Shown here piece after piece: positions 21,496-33,527 of a stretch of DNA of 64,000 nucleotides. Position 1 is the stretch's first letter; each line of letters starts with the position of its first letter. The notes beneath the pieces are model-generated. The model searched no databases. It was given only the letters and a program-made list of their open reading frames with translations, and was not told where the DNA came from. Where the stretch lies: contig CM067075.1 of NCBI GenBank assembly GCA_033980235.1, positions 5,620,486 to 5,684,485 of the forward strand, written 5' to 3'. This DNA is from Diadema setosum (lineage: Eukaryota; Echinodermata; Echinoidea; Diadematoida; Diadematidae). A program made the position numbers and the translations under genes.

Positions 21496-22306
21496 GACAC
21501 ACGCATACGCACACATATATGATATATCCTGTTTACAATACATTTACATGTATATTGGTACGACACACTACTACCTAAGTATCAGTACGATACACCGCGA
21601 TCACGATCGATGCCCGATACTTCCTCCCTTTCTCTCTAGAACCGAGTACACCATCACTCGAACAACACACATGCAAGCCAGGCTGCTCAAGACATTGCAA
21701 GAGCCAGTAAGTTCTGTTATTATTTGCATTTCCTTCATTTAGATCATTAAATCATTAATCATTAAGAGTATGCATGTGTTAAGTTGATCTTTTGCTTGAC
21801 ATTGTGTGTCTGCATCTACTCCTAATAGCACTATTGTTACCTCGCATCTGTCGTACTAAACAAGATACATAGGCCTCCGAATATTTCTATGCGATTGAGG
21901 TTATGCATACGTATGAACTTTTTTGTGCTCTTTCTCTATTGCAGGATTGTTGCTACCTAGTGTAGATCTGACGAAGGGCATAGGCCAAAAGGTCATTAAA
22001 CTGGTAAATACATTTACAGCGACTTCAATTAGTGTCATATCTATTTTGTTGTCACTGCACAGTAATGCACCAGCCTATACTAAAGTTAAGACACCATTCC
22101 GGCCAGGTTCACGACTTTTTAAGGTTCCTGCTGCTGCAGTTTCTCTTTCTCTTTCGCTGTTTTATCTTCAAAGCTCGACACTATTTTCTTTTTATTTCAT
22201 TGTTTAACCCGGAACTAGAATTTGGTGGCCCGAAAAAAATAAAGATTATCGCAAAAATATTCTGTTAAAAACGTCAAAACGCAATAAACATGATAAATAT
22301 GTGAAT

Positions 22307-22340
22307 ATAAGCAAGTATGAGAAAGTGCTTCATAATTACA
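22307..22340. repeat. left copy of the direct repeat flanking LINE-5
   Basis: This shares GTATGAGAAAGTGCTTCA and flanking bases with 41356-41389 in the same orientation, about 31 of 34 positions by eye. The two copies sit just outside the 3' and 5' ends of LINE-5, so they are best read as a long, slightly diverged target-site duplication. Confidence 0.7.
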
Positions 22341-22924
22341 CAATGAACATGATATGTTTGATTTGATTTGATTTGATTTTGATTTGATTTGATTTTGATT
22401 TATTGGTTCCTGCATTATATCATTGCTTATGCAGATACATACACATATATCATATACATTGTTGGTACCATAAATGGATATACATAAACATTAAGTGCTA
22501 ACAAGGTAAGTTTCTTCATTACCTTTAGAATGTACAGCAATACAGTTTCTTCATTGCCTTTACAATGTACAATAGAATATATCAGTGATGCAATGAATAA
22601 CGCAGAAGGGCTACAGCTTAAGCATTGCTGGATTTGCATGCAGCCCTCGTACATAATACATAACATATATAGGAAAATAAGGGGAGGGATGACTTGCATA
22701 GAGATAGGATAGGAGAAAGGAGAGAGGAGAGGTCTGTCTGCTTTCACTATACACAAAGTTAGATCACCTGGATCACTGAATAGTAAAGCATAGCAAAGTA
22801 TTTTCTCACCGAGGTATATACAGGTGAACACTAGGTCATGGTCGGTTACATAACATTACGCAATAACTTCTGAACGGCGATAATTCAACAAGGGAATTTC
22901 ACATACGATACAACTGCAACGACA
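22341..22924 (-). other. LINE-5 3' UTR and (CAAAT)n-like tail
   Basis: A noncoding stretch downstream of the ORF2 stop. It ends in tandem AAATC/CAAAT units (22354-22402 on the plus strand as TTTGA repeats). This type of tail is usual in CR1-group LINEs. Confidence 0.75.
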
Positions 22925-25080
22925 TTATAAGATCACTGATATCCAGAAAGCAGCATTGTCTTTTACAGCTTTCTTGAAAGAATACATAGACTTTAAAATT
23001 CGAATTTCTGAAGGAAGAGAGTTCCAAATATCAAGTCCAGTGTGTCTGATAGATTTCAGAGCCATCACCGTTTTAGGATTTTGTAGATGAAATTTATCAG
23101 ATTGCCTTGTAGGATAAGAATGTATATCCTTGTTTAACTGAAATAATGGGAGGAAAGAAGATGGCAACTGACTGTTGTACAAACGAAACATAAAAAGTGA
23201 ATTTTGCAGAAAATTAATATCATTTACCTTTAGTGTTTTTAATTCTACGAACAAAGGATCCGAATGGTCCCGATGGCCTGAATTGGTACATATACGTATA
23301 GCTTTCTTTTGTAGAAGCAATATACTGTCAATGTGACTTTTCGCAGTTGCCCAAACAATGTTACAATATGAGCTAGTCGACAATATCAACGACTTATAAA
23401 GCATAAATAAAATATTCTTTGGGACATAATACTTAAGCTTACAGAGTATACCAACGTTACGAGACACTATATCTGAGATGTATTGCACATGAGCATTCCA
23501 TTTCATATTTTCACTGATATATATTCCAAGGAATTTGACACTTTCTTTTTGCTCCAATGATATACTATCCACCATTATATTCAAGTGGCGCATTTCGTTT
23601 TTATTCTTTTTATTATGAAAATAAATAAAATTTGTCTTTTTTAAGTTGAGTGACAATTTATTGCTCTTAAACCATGGAGATAATTTCGGCAATTCAGTAT
23701 TAAGAGTTCTTAAAAGCGACTGAAAATCAGAATTGGAACAAAATACGTTGGTGTCATCGGCGAACAGTATATATTGCAGTAACTTAGAGGAATTTGTAAT
23801 ATCATTTATATACACTAGAAATAGTAGTGGTCCCAGTATGGATCCTTGTGGGACGCCACAATGTATGGGTAAAACTTCAGAGTTTACCGATTCATAGTAT
23901 ACGTATTGCTGTCTATTTGATAAATAATCTTCAAACCATACCAGTGGAATGCCACGAACTCCATAACAATGTAATTTGCGTAAAAGGATAGTGTGGTCAA
24001 GAGTGTCGAATGCCTTGCTTAGGTCCATGAACACACCAATGACATGTTTTTGTTCAGCTAGGGCAGTCGACACTCTGTCATACAAGTGGGCTAGTGCCAT
24101 ATCAGTAGAGTGAAATTTCCTGAAACCATATTGGTCTTGGTTCAGTATATCGTTTTGTAACAAAAAATCATACAGTCTGTTATAAACAAGTCTTTCTATG
24201 ACTTTAGAAAGACTAGGAAGAATAGAGATAGGTCGGTAATTCGAAACAAAAGAAGAGTCATCTTTTTTGTATATTGGAATAACTTTTGCAATTTTACTTG
24301 CGTTCGGAAATACACCAGTTGACAACGACAAATTACAAATATGTACTAAAGGTGTCAATATACTCCCAACAATTTGCTCTAAAAGAGACGTGCTCATTTC
24401 ATCATGACCACATGTATGACTAAATTTTATAGAATGCACAATATCAAGGATCTCATTAAAATCTGTTGGTTTGAAGAATAGTGAATTATCGTTTGACGTG
24501 CCCAAGTACTGCGAGAAATCTGTCTGTGCATGATCAATCTTTGAAGCTTGACTAGGACCTACATTAACAAAATACTCATTAAAACAGCATGCTACATCTT
24601 TAGGATCACAAAACGTTTGTCCATTATTCGTAATTTGAGATGTTGACACCTTCTTTTGCTTACGTATGACGTCATTAATAACCTTCCAAGTGGCTGACAT
24701 ATCTCCAGCAGCATTTTCAAAAGCTTCCGTATAATACATTCTGCGAGAAAGCCTGATAATCTGTGTAAGTTTATTTCTGTATAATTTATATCGATTAACA
24801 TTATCATTATCAGGATGCCGTAAACTATTTTTATATAAAACATTTCTTTTCTTAATGGAGCGAAAAATTCCCTTTGTTATCCACGGATTTTTGATTTTTT
24901 TTTTTTTTGTTTTTCTTTTCAATTGTGGGGATATGTTTGTTAAAATAAGAAAGGAATATATTCCAGAAGGTGTCATAAGCAATGTTTGGGTCTGCAGAAA
25001 GTAATACATCATCCCATGTTTCCGTGATTAAATCATCGTTGAGTAATGATATATTTTCTAGTGTGAATTTCCGCTTCTTC
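22925..25080 (-). CDS. LINE-5 ORF2, reverse transcriptase part
   Basis: A 695-residue open frame (25012-22925). It is preceded, in another frame, by a linker reading KKKRKFTLENISLLNDDLI up to the element junction at 25083. The shift is at the A-rich run near 24895-24910. Motifs are NYRPISILPSLSKVIERL (259-275), QYGFRKFHST (294-303), FMDLSKAFDTLDH (328-340), CGVPQGSILGPLLF (385-398) and the active site FADD (417-420), then SLNLKKTN and KFLGIYIS. FADD in place of YADD is common in CR1 elements. This part could still be enzymatically competent but is cut off from its endonuclease. Confidence 0.92.
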
Positions 25081-25083
25081 TTA

Positions 25084-25620
25084 TAGTAGGCTTGCTAAGG
25101 GCGAAAAAAGGGGTGATCGCTGCATTTTATAGTACAAATGTCCTATTTGGCACACATGTTCCTCTGTACAATTGGAATTTTTTTATCTAAAGAGACAATC
25201 TGTATCTATGCAAATAAGCCTTAATTTGCATAATTTATGCAAAAATACATATAACAATTATTTAAAAATATATGTACATCTAGTGGAAATACCTAATTTG
25301 GTGGAAGTCTTCTATAGAGTATGTGGAAACAATTCCTGCAAAAATTGATTTCATACCTATGTAAATAAACATAAAATTTGCATAATTACGCAAGTTATTG
25401 TGCAAAAATCTGCATTTTTGAATGAATTTCTAAACTATTAAGCACTGGATCTTGAAGTACAAAGTTTGGACCTGGGATGGATGTTCCTTGGGTCAAAAGT
25501 AAATGATTCATCTGAAGAGACAAACTGTCTCTATGCAGACAACCTGTCATTTGCATAATATGCATATCAATACCTACATATCTATAGATAATCAGAACAA
25601 ACAACAAGCCTTAATGAAGC
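25084..25620. repeat. outer inverted arm, left
   Basis: This pairs with 38466-38996. Shared stretches include GCTGCATTTTATAGTACAAA, GAGACAATCTGTATCTATGC and TAATTTGCATAATTTATGC. The last part is rich in TTTGCATAATATGCATA-type motifs. A short frame in each arm (25395-25607 and 38486-38695) encodes similar peptides only because the DNA is repeated. Confidence 0.85.
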
Positions 25621-25794
25621 GTTAATGAAACTCCTCTTAAATCTCATCCTAGATAGATATAACCCGTTAGAAAGACTTTATGAAACAAACTGAGAAAAGA
25701 ATTTGAATAATTGAACCATCGTTACCAGCTAATTTGCATAATTAGTAAAGAAAGTAAAGTAAAATATTGTTGTTAAAGTTTTTCTTACAGTCTA

Positions 25795-26640
25795 ATAGTA
25801 GAGCAGATAAGCCGAAAAATTGTGCAAAATTTGACTAAAGCATGAAACTTTCACCAGTGTTAGTACATGTTACGAGATTCATTTTAAGATCGGGAGGTAA
25901 GTCTGAATTGACCTCTGATGACCTCCAAAGGTCAATGACCTCAAAATTTGATAAAGATTGATATTTTGCGTCATTGATTAATGTTAAATATGGTAATGAT
26001 GTACTAAACCGCATTTTCGTTACAGTGAAATTGTCTTCATGTTCCATAGAACCCTGACAGGTTTCTACCTTTGACCTCTGATGACCTCCAGAGGTCAATG
26101 ACCTCAAAATTTGATAGAAAATGACATTTTGCGTCATTGATTAATGTTGAATATGGCAATGATGTACTAAAAACTCATTTTTGTTACATTGGAATTGTCT
26201 TCATGTTCCATAGATCCTTGACAGGTTTCTACCTTTGACCTCTAATGACCTCCAGAGGTCAATTATTGACCTCAAATTATCAGAATTTTGATATTTGGTG
26301 CAATTGGTTGATGATAAACATAACGCTGTCCTAAAAATTAATTTGTGTTACAACTGAATCTTTTTCCTATTCCTCAGATCAAGGGAAATTATTTACGCAT
26401 CTCTGCCTTTCTGAGGACTGTGACAGGTCAATGACCTCAAAATATCAAAATATTGATATTTGATGTATATTCAATGGTTAACTGTATACCTGGTGTGCAA
26501 TCATGCATTATGCTATTAGCATATACTCCATTGTATAAGAAGTGACTTCTCATTCCACAGAACATTGGTCATTACCCTGAGTATATCCAACTTTGACCTC
26601 TAAGGACAATGTGAGGTCAGACTTTTAGAATATCACTAAA
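25795..26640. repeat. left array of about 165-bp units rich in TGACCT/AGGTCA
   Basis: At least four units start near 25909, 26076, 26238 and 26594. The first three carry a core such as TGACCTCTGATGACCTCC followed by AGGTCAATGACCTC, then an AT-rich stretch with GCGTCATTGATTAATGTT. The start, including TTTCACCAGTGTTAGTACAT, pairs inversely with about 36180-36330. The units decay to the right. Confidence 0.8.
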
Positions 26641-28715
26641 AATTTGTGTAGGATTGCAAATATTGATGTTTGGCTTCATTGTTTTAATCCTAAATGTTTA
26701 ATCATGTACAAATCACGCCTTGACGTTATAATCAAAGTATGTATGCACATTCCACTTTAAAGCATTGGTTCATAGTAACAGGTCTGAGGAATGTGAGCGG
26801 TCAATTATTTCAGAAATGAAGCTTACGTGTCTTCAGTGATGGCAGTGACCTCAAATATAATATTTGTTTGGGTAAGTTATGCAGACTATAGCTTGCATGT
26901 AATTATATGCAACATTATCCAATTTGCACTGGACAAAATTTGTACGCTTAAACATGGAAGGTGGGGAGAGGAGTACCATATTTTGGGTTGATGCTTAATA
27001 GTTTGTGAACAGGCATATGGCAAAGTCCCTTGAAGTGGATGAAAGGGTGACAGATGCTAACCAGAAAACAACAGGCCCACCTCATCAGCGATGTACGTCA
27101 CGAGTCAAACAACCCGACTCCTACAGCCCATGAGTTACGCAGCCCACGAGTCATACATCCCGTGACCTAAACACTAGATAAACAAGGTCAATGAGCTCGG
27201 CATCAAATAAAATAGGCCCACAAGCTGTGCGGTCCGCGAGCTCGACACTCGAGGAAAACAAAGCCCACGAGATTAATATATGTATTACATCCGAAAGCTT
27301 AATCTATTCAGTGTAGGTCTTGTGGACCTCCCCCTCCCCCCCCCCCCCCTCCATGTGTCGGATTCGTATGGGCCTGGTTTGCCTAAGTGTCAAGCTCATG
27401 GGCAATGCTACCTAGTTTCCAGCTGGCGGGCCTGTGTTGGTCAGTGTCAAGCTAGTGGGCTGTATGGTTCCGATGAATGACTCATGGTCCAGGAGCATAC
27501 AGTGACGTCATGGACCATTTGGAAGGCGACATACTGTGAGGCATAACATGCATTCCACATGAAGCAACCCTGTGTCTTGCAACTTTGCTATTGTCATCCA
27601 ATTAAGTTTGGGTCATTACGTCAGGCAATTTTGGGCATTTTTTCAATGACCTGTTTAGGAACCTCAATTCCAAATAGGAGTGGAACTACTATTTACTCTG
27701 ATTGTCTTCTTTATGCTCGATACTCCTTAACACTTGGGCCTGGCCAAGAGTTGTGCCCCCATGCCCAAATATTGGTTGTTTCTAATATGCCGCCATCCGG
27801 TTTGCATCATATGTGTGAATCAGGGTACGCTGGCAGCGGGTACAGTAATATCACCTGCATGATCAGGTTAAGACTCTATGCCAGCAAGTGGTGATTCAGT
27901 GTAACCTGCTGAAATTGGTCTAGATCTATACCCTCGATCTCTTTTAAGACAGGGCGGCATCTGCGTCTTCAGTGAAGCACGCGATCGGCACACAGATCTC
28001 CTCCACGACTAAACTGGATAGACATCCTGTAGTCAGACCAGCGTTCTTATAGGTCCACAGCCACTGTATGCGATCATCAGAGTCTTCCAATGGCAATATC
28101 TAAACAGTTTGGGTGAAGGCAGGCTTTTGTCTCTATGATGAGTGCATTGCACATAGAGTACAGGATGCACGAGATGATAAGAAAGCTTCTTTTTGACTCG
28201 CGGGATAGGCTACAAGCCTTTCTCATGCAGAGGTTCTGAATTATCGGGTCGTGCTCAGTCTGCACACAGTGAGCTGAATACCATATCAAATATACGTGTG
28301 TAATGATTGTGTGTAATGATATGGGAAAAATGCATGGAAAAATCAAAATACATGTTTATGTATTTTACGTGGAATCAGTTCCTGTCTGTTGTCTTAATTG
28401 GAAGAAATGCATCAATCTTGCAATGTTGTTGTTTATTATTTTCCCTCTCCATCACGAGTATAATATATGGAACGTGTTGATCAAAGTTTTTGTGATGTCG
28501 GAAAATGCGAGGCTGTATTGCAGGTGGCCTATTGAAGGTGGCCTTCAATTTGTTTTTCAGAGTGTATTGGCATGTTTAACAGACTGTAACTCACAAATAT
28601 GCCTCTTGAAATGTTTTCAAAAACTTCTGCTTGCTTTTACATGAGCGGATGATTATCGGTTGTTTTTTCTGCTTTTCCATTTTGTGTGAAACAAAGTATT
28701 GTTTCTCTTCAAAAG
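26641..28715. other. interior of the 13.9-kb element: no gene recognised
   Basis: Frames are short and featureless. About 27060-27280 repeats CCCACGAGT-type words, and about 27360-27460 holds the reverse sense (CTAGTGGGC), so an old inverted structure is possible. A C run lies at about 27333-27349. Confidence 0.4.
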
Positions 28716-29201
28716 ATAGCGTGCCAATTAATCTGCACTTACTGTTAGTGCTCTATCGGCCCTATAAGACATTCAAACCCACCTTCAGCCTAGACATCCG
28801 TAGACGTTGTGGTGTCGAGCGGAATCTGAACATCTCTCAAGAAGCGAGACTTCTCTTTTCTTTTCTTTTCCCCACTAACAATGTGAAACAAAGATATCCG
28901 TAGGCATTGTAGTATGTAGTCGTGGTAGAGCGAGACTTCTCTTTTCTTTTCTTTTCCCCACTAACAAACAAGTATAGCAGGAAACATAATAGAGGTATTC
29001 GCACATACTGTTTACATTTCCCATCACATGCATTTTAGCGTGCCAATTAATCTGCACTTACTGTTAGTGCTCTATCGGCCCTATAAGACATTCAAACCCA
29101 CCGTCAGCCTAGACATCCGTAGGCGTTGTGGTGTCGAGCGGGATCTGAACATCTCTCATGAAGCGAGACTTCTCTTTTCTGTTCTTTTCCCCACTAACAA
29201 T
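28716..29201. repeat. tandem dimer of about 316-bp units, interrupted
   Basis: Unit one is 28719-29036. Unit two starts at 29037 with the same GCGTGCCAATTAATCTGCAC and is cut at 29201 by the 4.1-kb element. Its second half continues at 33331-33527. Both units end their first half with CTTTTCCCCACTAACAAT. The uninterrupted unit shows the empty target site. Confidence 0.8.
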
Positions 29202-29479
29202 TAGGCCATGGGGTGAGCTGGTTTTTTCGCTTGTTTCGTTCCGACAACTGCGGCACTAAAATTTCTCCACAGCTACGTGTAAACAAATAACCAAAAAGGC
29301 TACAGGAAAAAGTTCGACACAAACCCTCCTGCAGTATTTTGGTAATTTAGGGGGAAACAGTGAACTTTTTTGTCACTGAGGAGCTGAATATGTACACTTT
29401 GCCGTGTACGATATTCATTCGCGAACGATCATGTGATGTATGTTATCCAATCCGAATCGAGAATTATTGTTTACGACTC

Positions 29480-29687
29480 AAAATGGCCGCCCCCTGTGAG
29501 CCTGTCGACGCGTCTACGTCGTCTGCTCTGCCGAAAATTAAGATAGACGAAACCTATTTTGTGTGCCAAAGAGTGGATCAAATTGAGTGGGGGAGACCGT
29601 GAAATCGCAGACCAGAACGAAGTGATTCAGCTGCTCAGGGGGACTGCTGCAACCTACATGTAGAGATGTACATAGGATAATTTACAG
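29480..29687 (+). pseudogene. possible first exon of an unknown protein
   Basis: A Met codon at 29481 in the context AAAATGGCC starts MAAPCEPVDASTSSALPKIK and continues to VCQRVDQIEWG. After a frame change it reads EIADQNEVIQLLRGTAATY. It ends at TTTACAG followed by GTTAGT, a plausible 5' splice site at 29687/29688. At least one frameshift or stop lies in it. It would join the piece at 30660. Function unknown. Confidence 0.3.
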
Positions 29688-30659
29688 GTTAGTTTACGTG
29701 CGTACAGTCGTAGCAGTCGACACTGCAGTGCAGTCTCATATGCGTAATGACTACAAGTACAACGTTAGCTATGTTATGAACGTTGCTTGTGTATGTTATA
29801 ATGGACGCTAATGTTGTAGCTTAGCCGTTAGCGTGTCTGTTACATTTGAGATAAATTATCTTGAATTTCACCTTGGCATGGCATAGCGCCGTTATAATGT
29901 AGCCTAGATGAATTTTACATGTTGTTCTATGTACAGCCCAGGTTAGGTTGATGTAGCTGATCGGTGATATTGTTTTGTAAAAATCTTGACACACAGGACT
30001 GGATTGAAAAAGGTCTAAACTGCATGTAAATTTATATTTTCATAATCATGGCCATGGAGTATTAATATTAAAAATCCATCCTGTCTCTCTCACCCCGAAA
30101 TCGGCGAATCCCCCCTCAAAACACACATTTAGCATCTCATTAAATTAACCTATTAATATTTGATATAAATAGGTCTAAAAAACCAACAATGACAATAATG
30201 ACATAATTTCAACAATTAAACTCCCTAAAACATATGATTACCATTATGTTGTGCCAGATTATAAAGCAGTGGCACTGGGTGGCGGTGATAGTGAAAGGCC
30301 AAGGATTACTAGTATTAATGATGATAAGGCAGTTGTATTCATAATTATGATAATTGATATTGCATGTGATCAGGTGCTGAAAGCTGTAGATGTCATTTAA
30401 AATCAGTAATTGCACTGCAAGTACAAGTTGAAGTAGTTGATGATGACAATGATCATGAGGTGTTAATGATTACCTGGCATAGTACTAGGGCCTATTGGTA
30501 ATTACAAGATTCAAATATTGGCAGTCAATAGTCTACCGTACATTTAATGATATATTGAGTGTAATGTTCAACCCCTCCCCCTAGCGTTTAGCTTTTTTTT
30601 CCCCCTAACAAAATCCAACGGCTAATCATTGCTGTTCATTTCTCCATTGTATTAAATAG

Positions 30660-30894
30660 GATTCCATGAAACGTGCTACAAGAGGTTTATAGATAGCAAA
30701 CGCCTGAATCTCGCTTGGAAACAAAAGCTGAAGGAGGAGCCTGGTCCGTCAGCAGGAGCATCTGTTTCCTCCCCTAAGACGCTCACATCAAGATCAAGAT
30801 TTTCTTCTGGAAGCTCTTCAGGTTCTGCTGTGTTGCCTGTAAAATGCATCATTTGCAACAGAGTCAACCTGCTCATTACTTGCCAAGGGAAATA
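30660..30894 (+). pseudogene. possible second exon with Cys-rich signature
   Basis: After ATTAAATAG (a possible 3' splice site, 30651-30659) the frame reads FHETCYKRFIDSKRLN, a charged and Ser-rich stretch, then VKCIICNRVN, and stops at 30892-30894. A GxxHxxCYxxF start followed by a CxxC is seen in uncharacterised zinc-binding proteins of invertebrate genomes (recalled, not checked). With the upstream piece it may be a captured or element-borne gene remnant. The minus-strand frame over the same DNA is judged a shadow. Confidence 0.35.
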
Positions 30895-32555
30895 GGTCAA
30901 TATGATTAATATTGAAGCATGAAAACATTGTCATGTTACTATAAGTTGTCCTTGATAAAATGGAGCAATATATATACACCACTGAAACATTCACACACAT
31001 ACACAAAGAACTTCAGTGCAAAGTTCAGAAACAACAGAATGTACTGTATATGCACCAATGCTTTGGTCAATGTGATTAATGTTCAAGAATTGACATCTTA
31101 CCCGGAAAGTTGTGCATGATAAAATGTCTTTGTAATACAGATTGCTTCCTGTATTTTGAATGCCAATGTTTATGCAACATGTTTTGACTCCTTGCCTCAG
31201 TATGTGATTGTTCGCCCTTTAGCAAACATTTCTGCCCACTATTATGATTTGATTAGGGTTGAATTATTCTAAGAACAAAGATGTTTTCCTAAGTGTGGTT
31301 TTTTCATAAAACTGAATGACTACGATTAAAATTTGTTTCTCCCACTCTGGGGGAAAAAAATATGTAACTATTATTAATACTGAAACAGAATGTTCATGTA
31401 GAAAGGTCAGTACAATGTAGGTGTGAGTACAAAATCAGTTTGCTTAAACTAATAAATACCAGCCAAATGAAAATTGTGCATAAGTTGAGTCAGGTTTGCA
31501 CAGATCCTCTGATATTGGAAGTTAATTGCAATGTTATCATAATTTTTAATGCCAAACCTGTTTTACTCTCTCTAAGATTTTCAGGTACACATTGCCTCCA
31601 ATACAGAATCCAGCAGTTTTCACTCATGAATGGGTAAACTATAATATTGCCTTTATTTTATATATTGGCATTTTTCAAAACTTTTACACCCTTTCAAGGA
31701 TATTTGGACCATGGAATGTTCCAGAAAATTTATGAAAACTGGAAAATTTGACTGATTATCATTTTGAGCTATCTTACATGAAAGGAGGTAGTGTCCCACC
31801 AACCTAATGATAGCAATGAAAACTTCAGGAAATCTTATGAAGATTAAATTTTCTAAAGTACTGTAATATTTCATGAACAACGCGATTGCTATGTGATCTA
31901 AATATATTAAAGCTTCTTAAGAAGAAGAAAAGAAAAACATGTTTACTGATAAACAATATGATCTGTTTAATAGTAATGTCTCGTGTGTGTAAATGAGTTT
32001 GTATGTGTGAGTGTGAGTGTATATAATATGTCAGCGTTTTTATGCACCTGTGTATGTGTAATGCACTGATCACATGTATTATATCATTGTGTGTGTTCAT
32101 GTTTATGATGATCTTTTTTATGATGCTGATGTGATAAATGGCCAAGGCATGTAGAATAATATTGTAATACACTTGGGTATCTTCATAACTATGTGTGTGC
32201 GTATGTGTGTGTGCATGTGAGGGTGTGTGTGTGTGTGTGTGTGTACAATAAGATTCTCCCACATGCACGCGGACACACACACAAACAAACGCTCTGATTT
32301 TTTTTTTTTTGCCTTGAATGATTAGTCATTTGATTAATAACATGTCTTTAACAGAATATAAGGCATTTGCCTTGACCTCTGATACACATCAGGAAAAGCT
32401 GAAACATGAGATATAATGCAACTATTAAACCAAAACTTCACTTTTTTTTTTCTAGGTACTATATGGCTAAAAGCAGTGCTTTACAAAATGTGTATATGTA
32501 TTTCAGCTTAGAAACACTATGGGAACTATACAGCGGCTAGCAGCCCCATACGCAT
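30895..32555. other. interior of the 4.1-kb element: AT-rich, no gene
   Basis: No coding features are seen. A GT-rich stretch lies at about 31983-32020, and a GT microsatellite at about 32192-32244 forces the apparent minus-strand frame there. Confidence 0.5.
32192..32244. repeat. GT microsatellite (imperfect)
   Basis: GTGTGTGCGTATGTGTGTGT and a purer run at about 32225-32244. The 151-residue minus frame across it is an artefact of the repeat. Confidence 0.9.
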
Positions 32556-33165
32556 AACTGCGGCCAGCAGCCCCATACGCATAGCGTCATGGGGCTGTGA
32601 ACTGTAGCATACAGGATCATGACGGATATTTTATTGCGGACAAATATCAACTTAAAATCGGGAAAAAATCTTCAATTTGAAGACTTATTAATAAATTTGA
32701 AGTATTGATAACAGAGTTCGTGCAAGGTTTGCTTCTGCAAATAGTTCCTTTCTGTTCAAATTGATGACTAAATGTGACTCGGTCGAGAGGAAACTGGGAG
32801 AGCTACACTGAATTGACGGCCAGCGCATGCGCACACAGACATCATATCCAGTCAATGGATTCGAAATTTGTGCGCAGTGATGTGTGCGCCTGCGCTGACC
32901 GTCAATTCAGCGTAGCTCTCCCAGATTCCTCTCGACCTAGTCATATTAAGTCATCAATTTGAACAGAAAATGACTATTTGTAGAACCAAACTTTGCACGA
33001 ACCCTGTTGTCAATACTTCAACCTTACTTGTAAGTCTTCAAATTGAAAAATTTTTGTTCGATTTAAGGTTGACGTTTGTCCGCAATACTAGCCTGTCATG
33101 ATCCTAAATGCTACAATCCGCAGCCCCATTACGATATGTGTATTGGGCTGCTGGTCGCAGTTTAT
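32535..33165. mobile_element. foldback element, about 300-bp arms
   Basis: The two halves are reverse complements with moderate divergence around a centre near 32855. The ends read AACTGCGGCCAGCAGCCC (from 32556) and AACTGCGACCAGCAGCCC (minus strand from 33162). A second copy of the end motif lies just outside at 32532. Inner matched stretches include GAGAGCTACACTGAATTGAC against GTCAATTCAGCGTAGCTCTC. No coding is present. The transcript would form a long hairpin. Confidence 0.8.
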
Positions 33166-33330
33166 AAAATATGGATTTTCGTAAAAACTGCAGGATATTT
33201 CGAGGAGAACTTTTTACTGTATATTTAGGATGTACAAAACATCACATTTCCGCATTCAAAAAGTAGTGCCAGTGTTGCTGGAACGAAACCCATTTTCTAA
33301 GCGTCTTTTTCCGCTTCACCCCATGGCCTA

Positions 33331-33527
33331 AATGTGGAATAAAGATATCTTTTCTTTTCCCCACTAACAATGTGAAACAAAGATATCCGTAGGCATTGTA
33401 GTATGTAGTCGTGGTAGAGCGAGACTTCTCTTTTCTTTTCTTTTCCCCACTAACAAACAAGTTTAGCAGGAAACATAATAGAGGTATTCGCACATACTGT
33501 TTACATTTCCCATCACATGCATTTTAA
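33331..33527. repeat. remainder of the 316-bp tandem unit
   Basis: After the AAT duplication this repeats GTGAAACAAAGATATCCGTA through CCCATCACATGCATTTTA of unit one (28878-29036) with few changes. Confidence 0.8.

Larger units (their letters stand above)
19561..22306. other. no gene recognised; microsatellite and one ribozyme-like motif
   Basis: About 19600-20170 is purine-rich on the plus strand and produces long but featureless minus frames. About 20380-20790 is very AT-rich. A CA microsatellite lies at 21456-21491, next to a minus-strand motif resembling a hammerhead ribozyme core (21425-21449). A run of small frames at 21900-22270 has no domain features. Confidence 0.4.
29202..33330. 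mobile_element. 4.1-kb inverted-repeat element with AAT target duplication
   Basis: The ends read TAGGCCATGGGGTGA inward (29202-29216 and the minus strand from 33330). Similarity continues imperfectly through TTTCGTTCC and GGCACTA for about 70 bases. AAT occurs at 29199-29201 and 33331-33333, and the neighbouring tandem unit holds ACTAACAATGTG uninterrupted. A 3-bp duplication again suggests PIF/Harbinger or a relative. Inside are a possible two-exon gene remnant, a GT microsatellite and a foldback. No transposase is seen. Confidence 0.75.

Noticed and set aside
25395..25607. 70-residue minus frame with a near copy at 38486-38695
   Set aside because: Looks conserved only because both lie in the inverted arms; codon pattern and length give no coding support.
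30676..30900. Minus-strand acidic frame
   Set aside because: The plus strand at the same place gives a better Cys-patterned reading; the minus frame is likely its shadow.
31825..32280. 151-residue minus frame
   Set aside because: Driven by the GT microsatellite; repeated His-Thr is not a gene signal.
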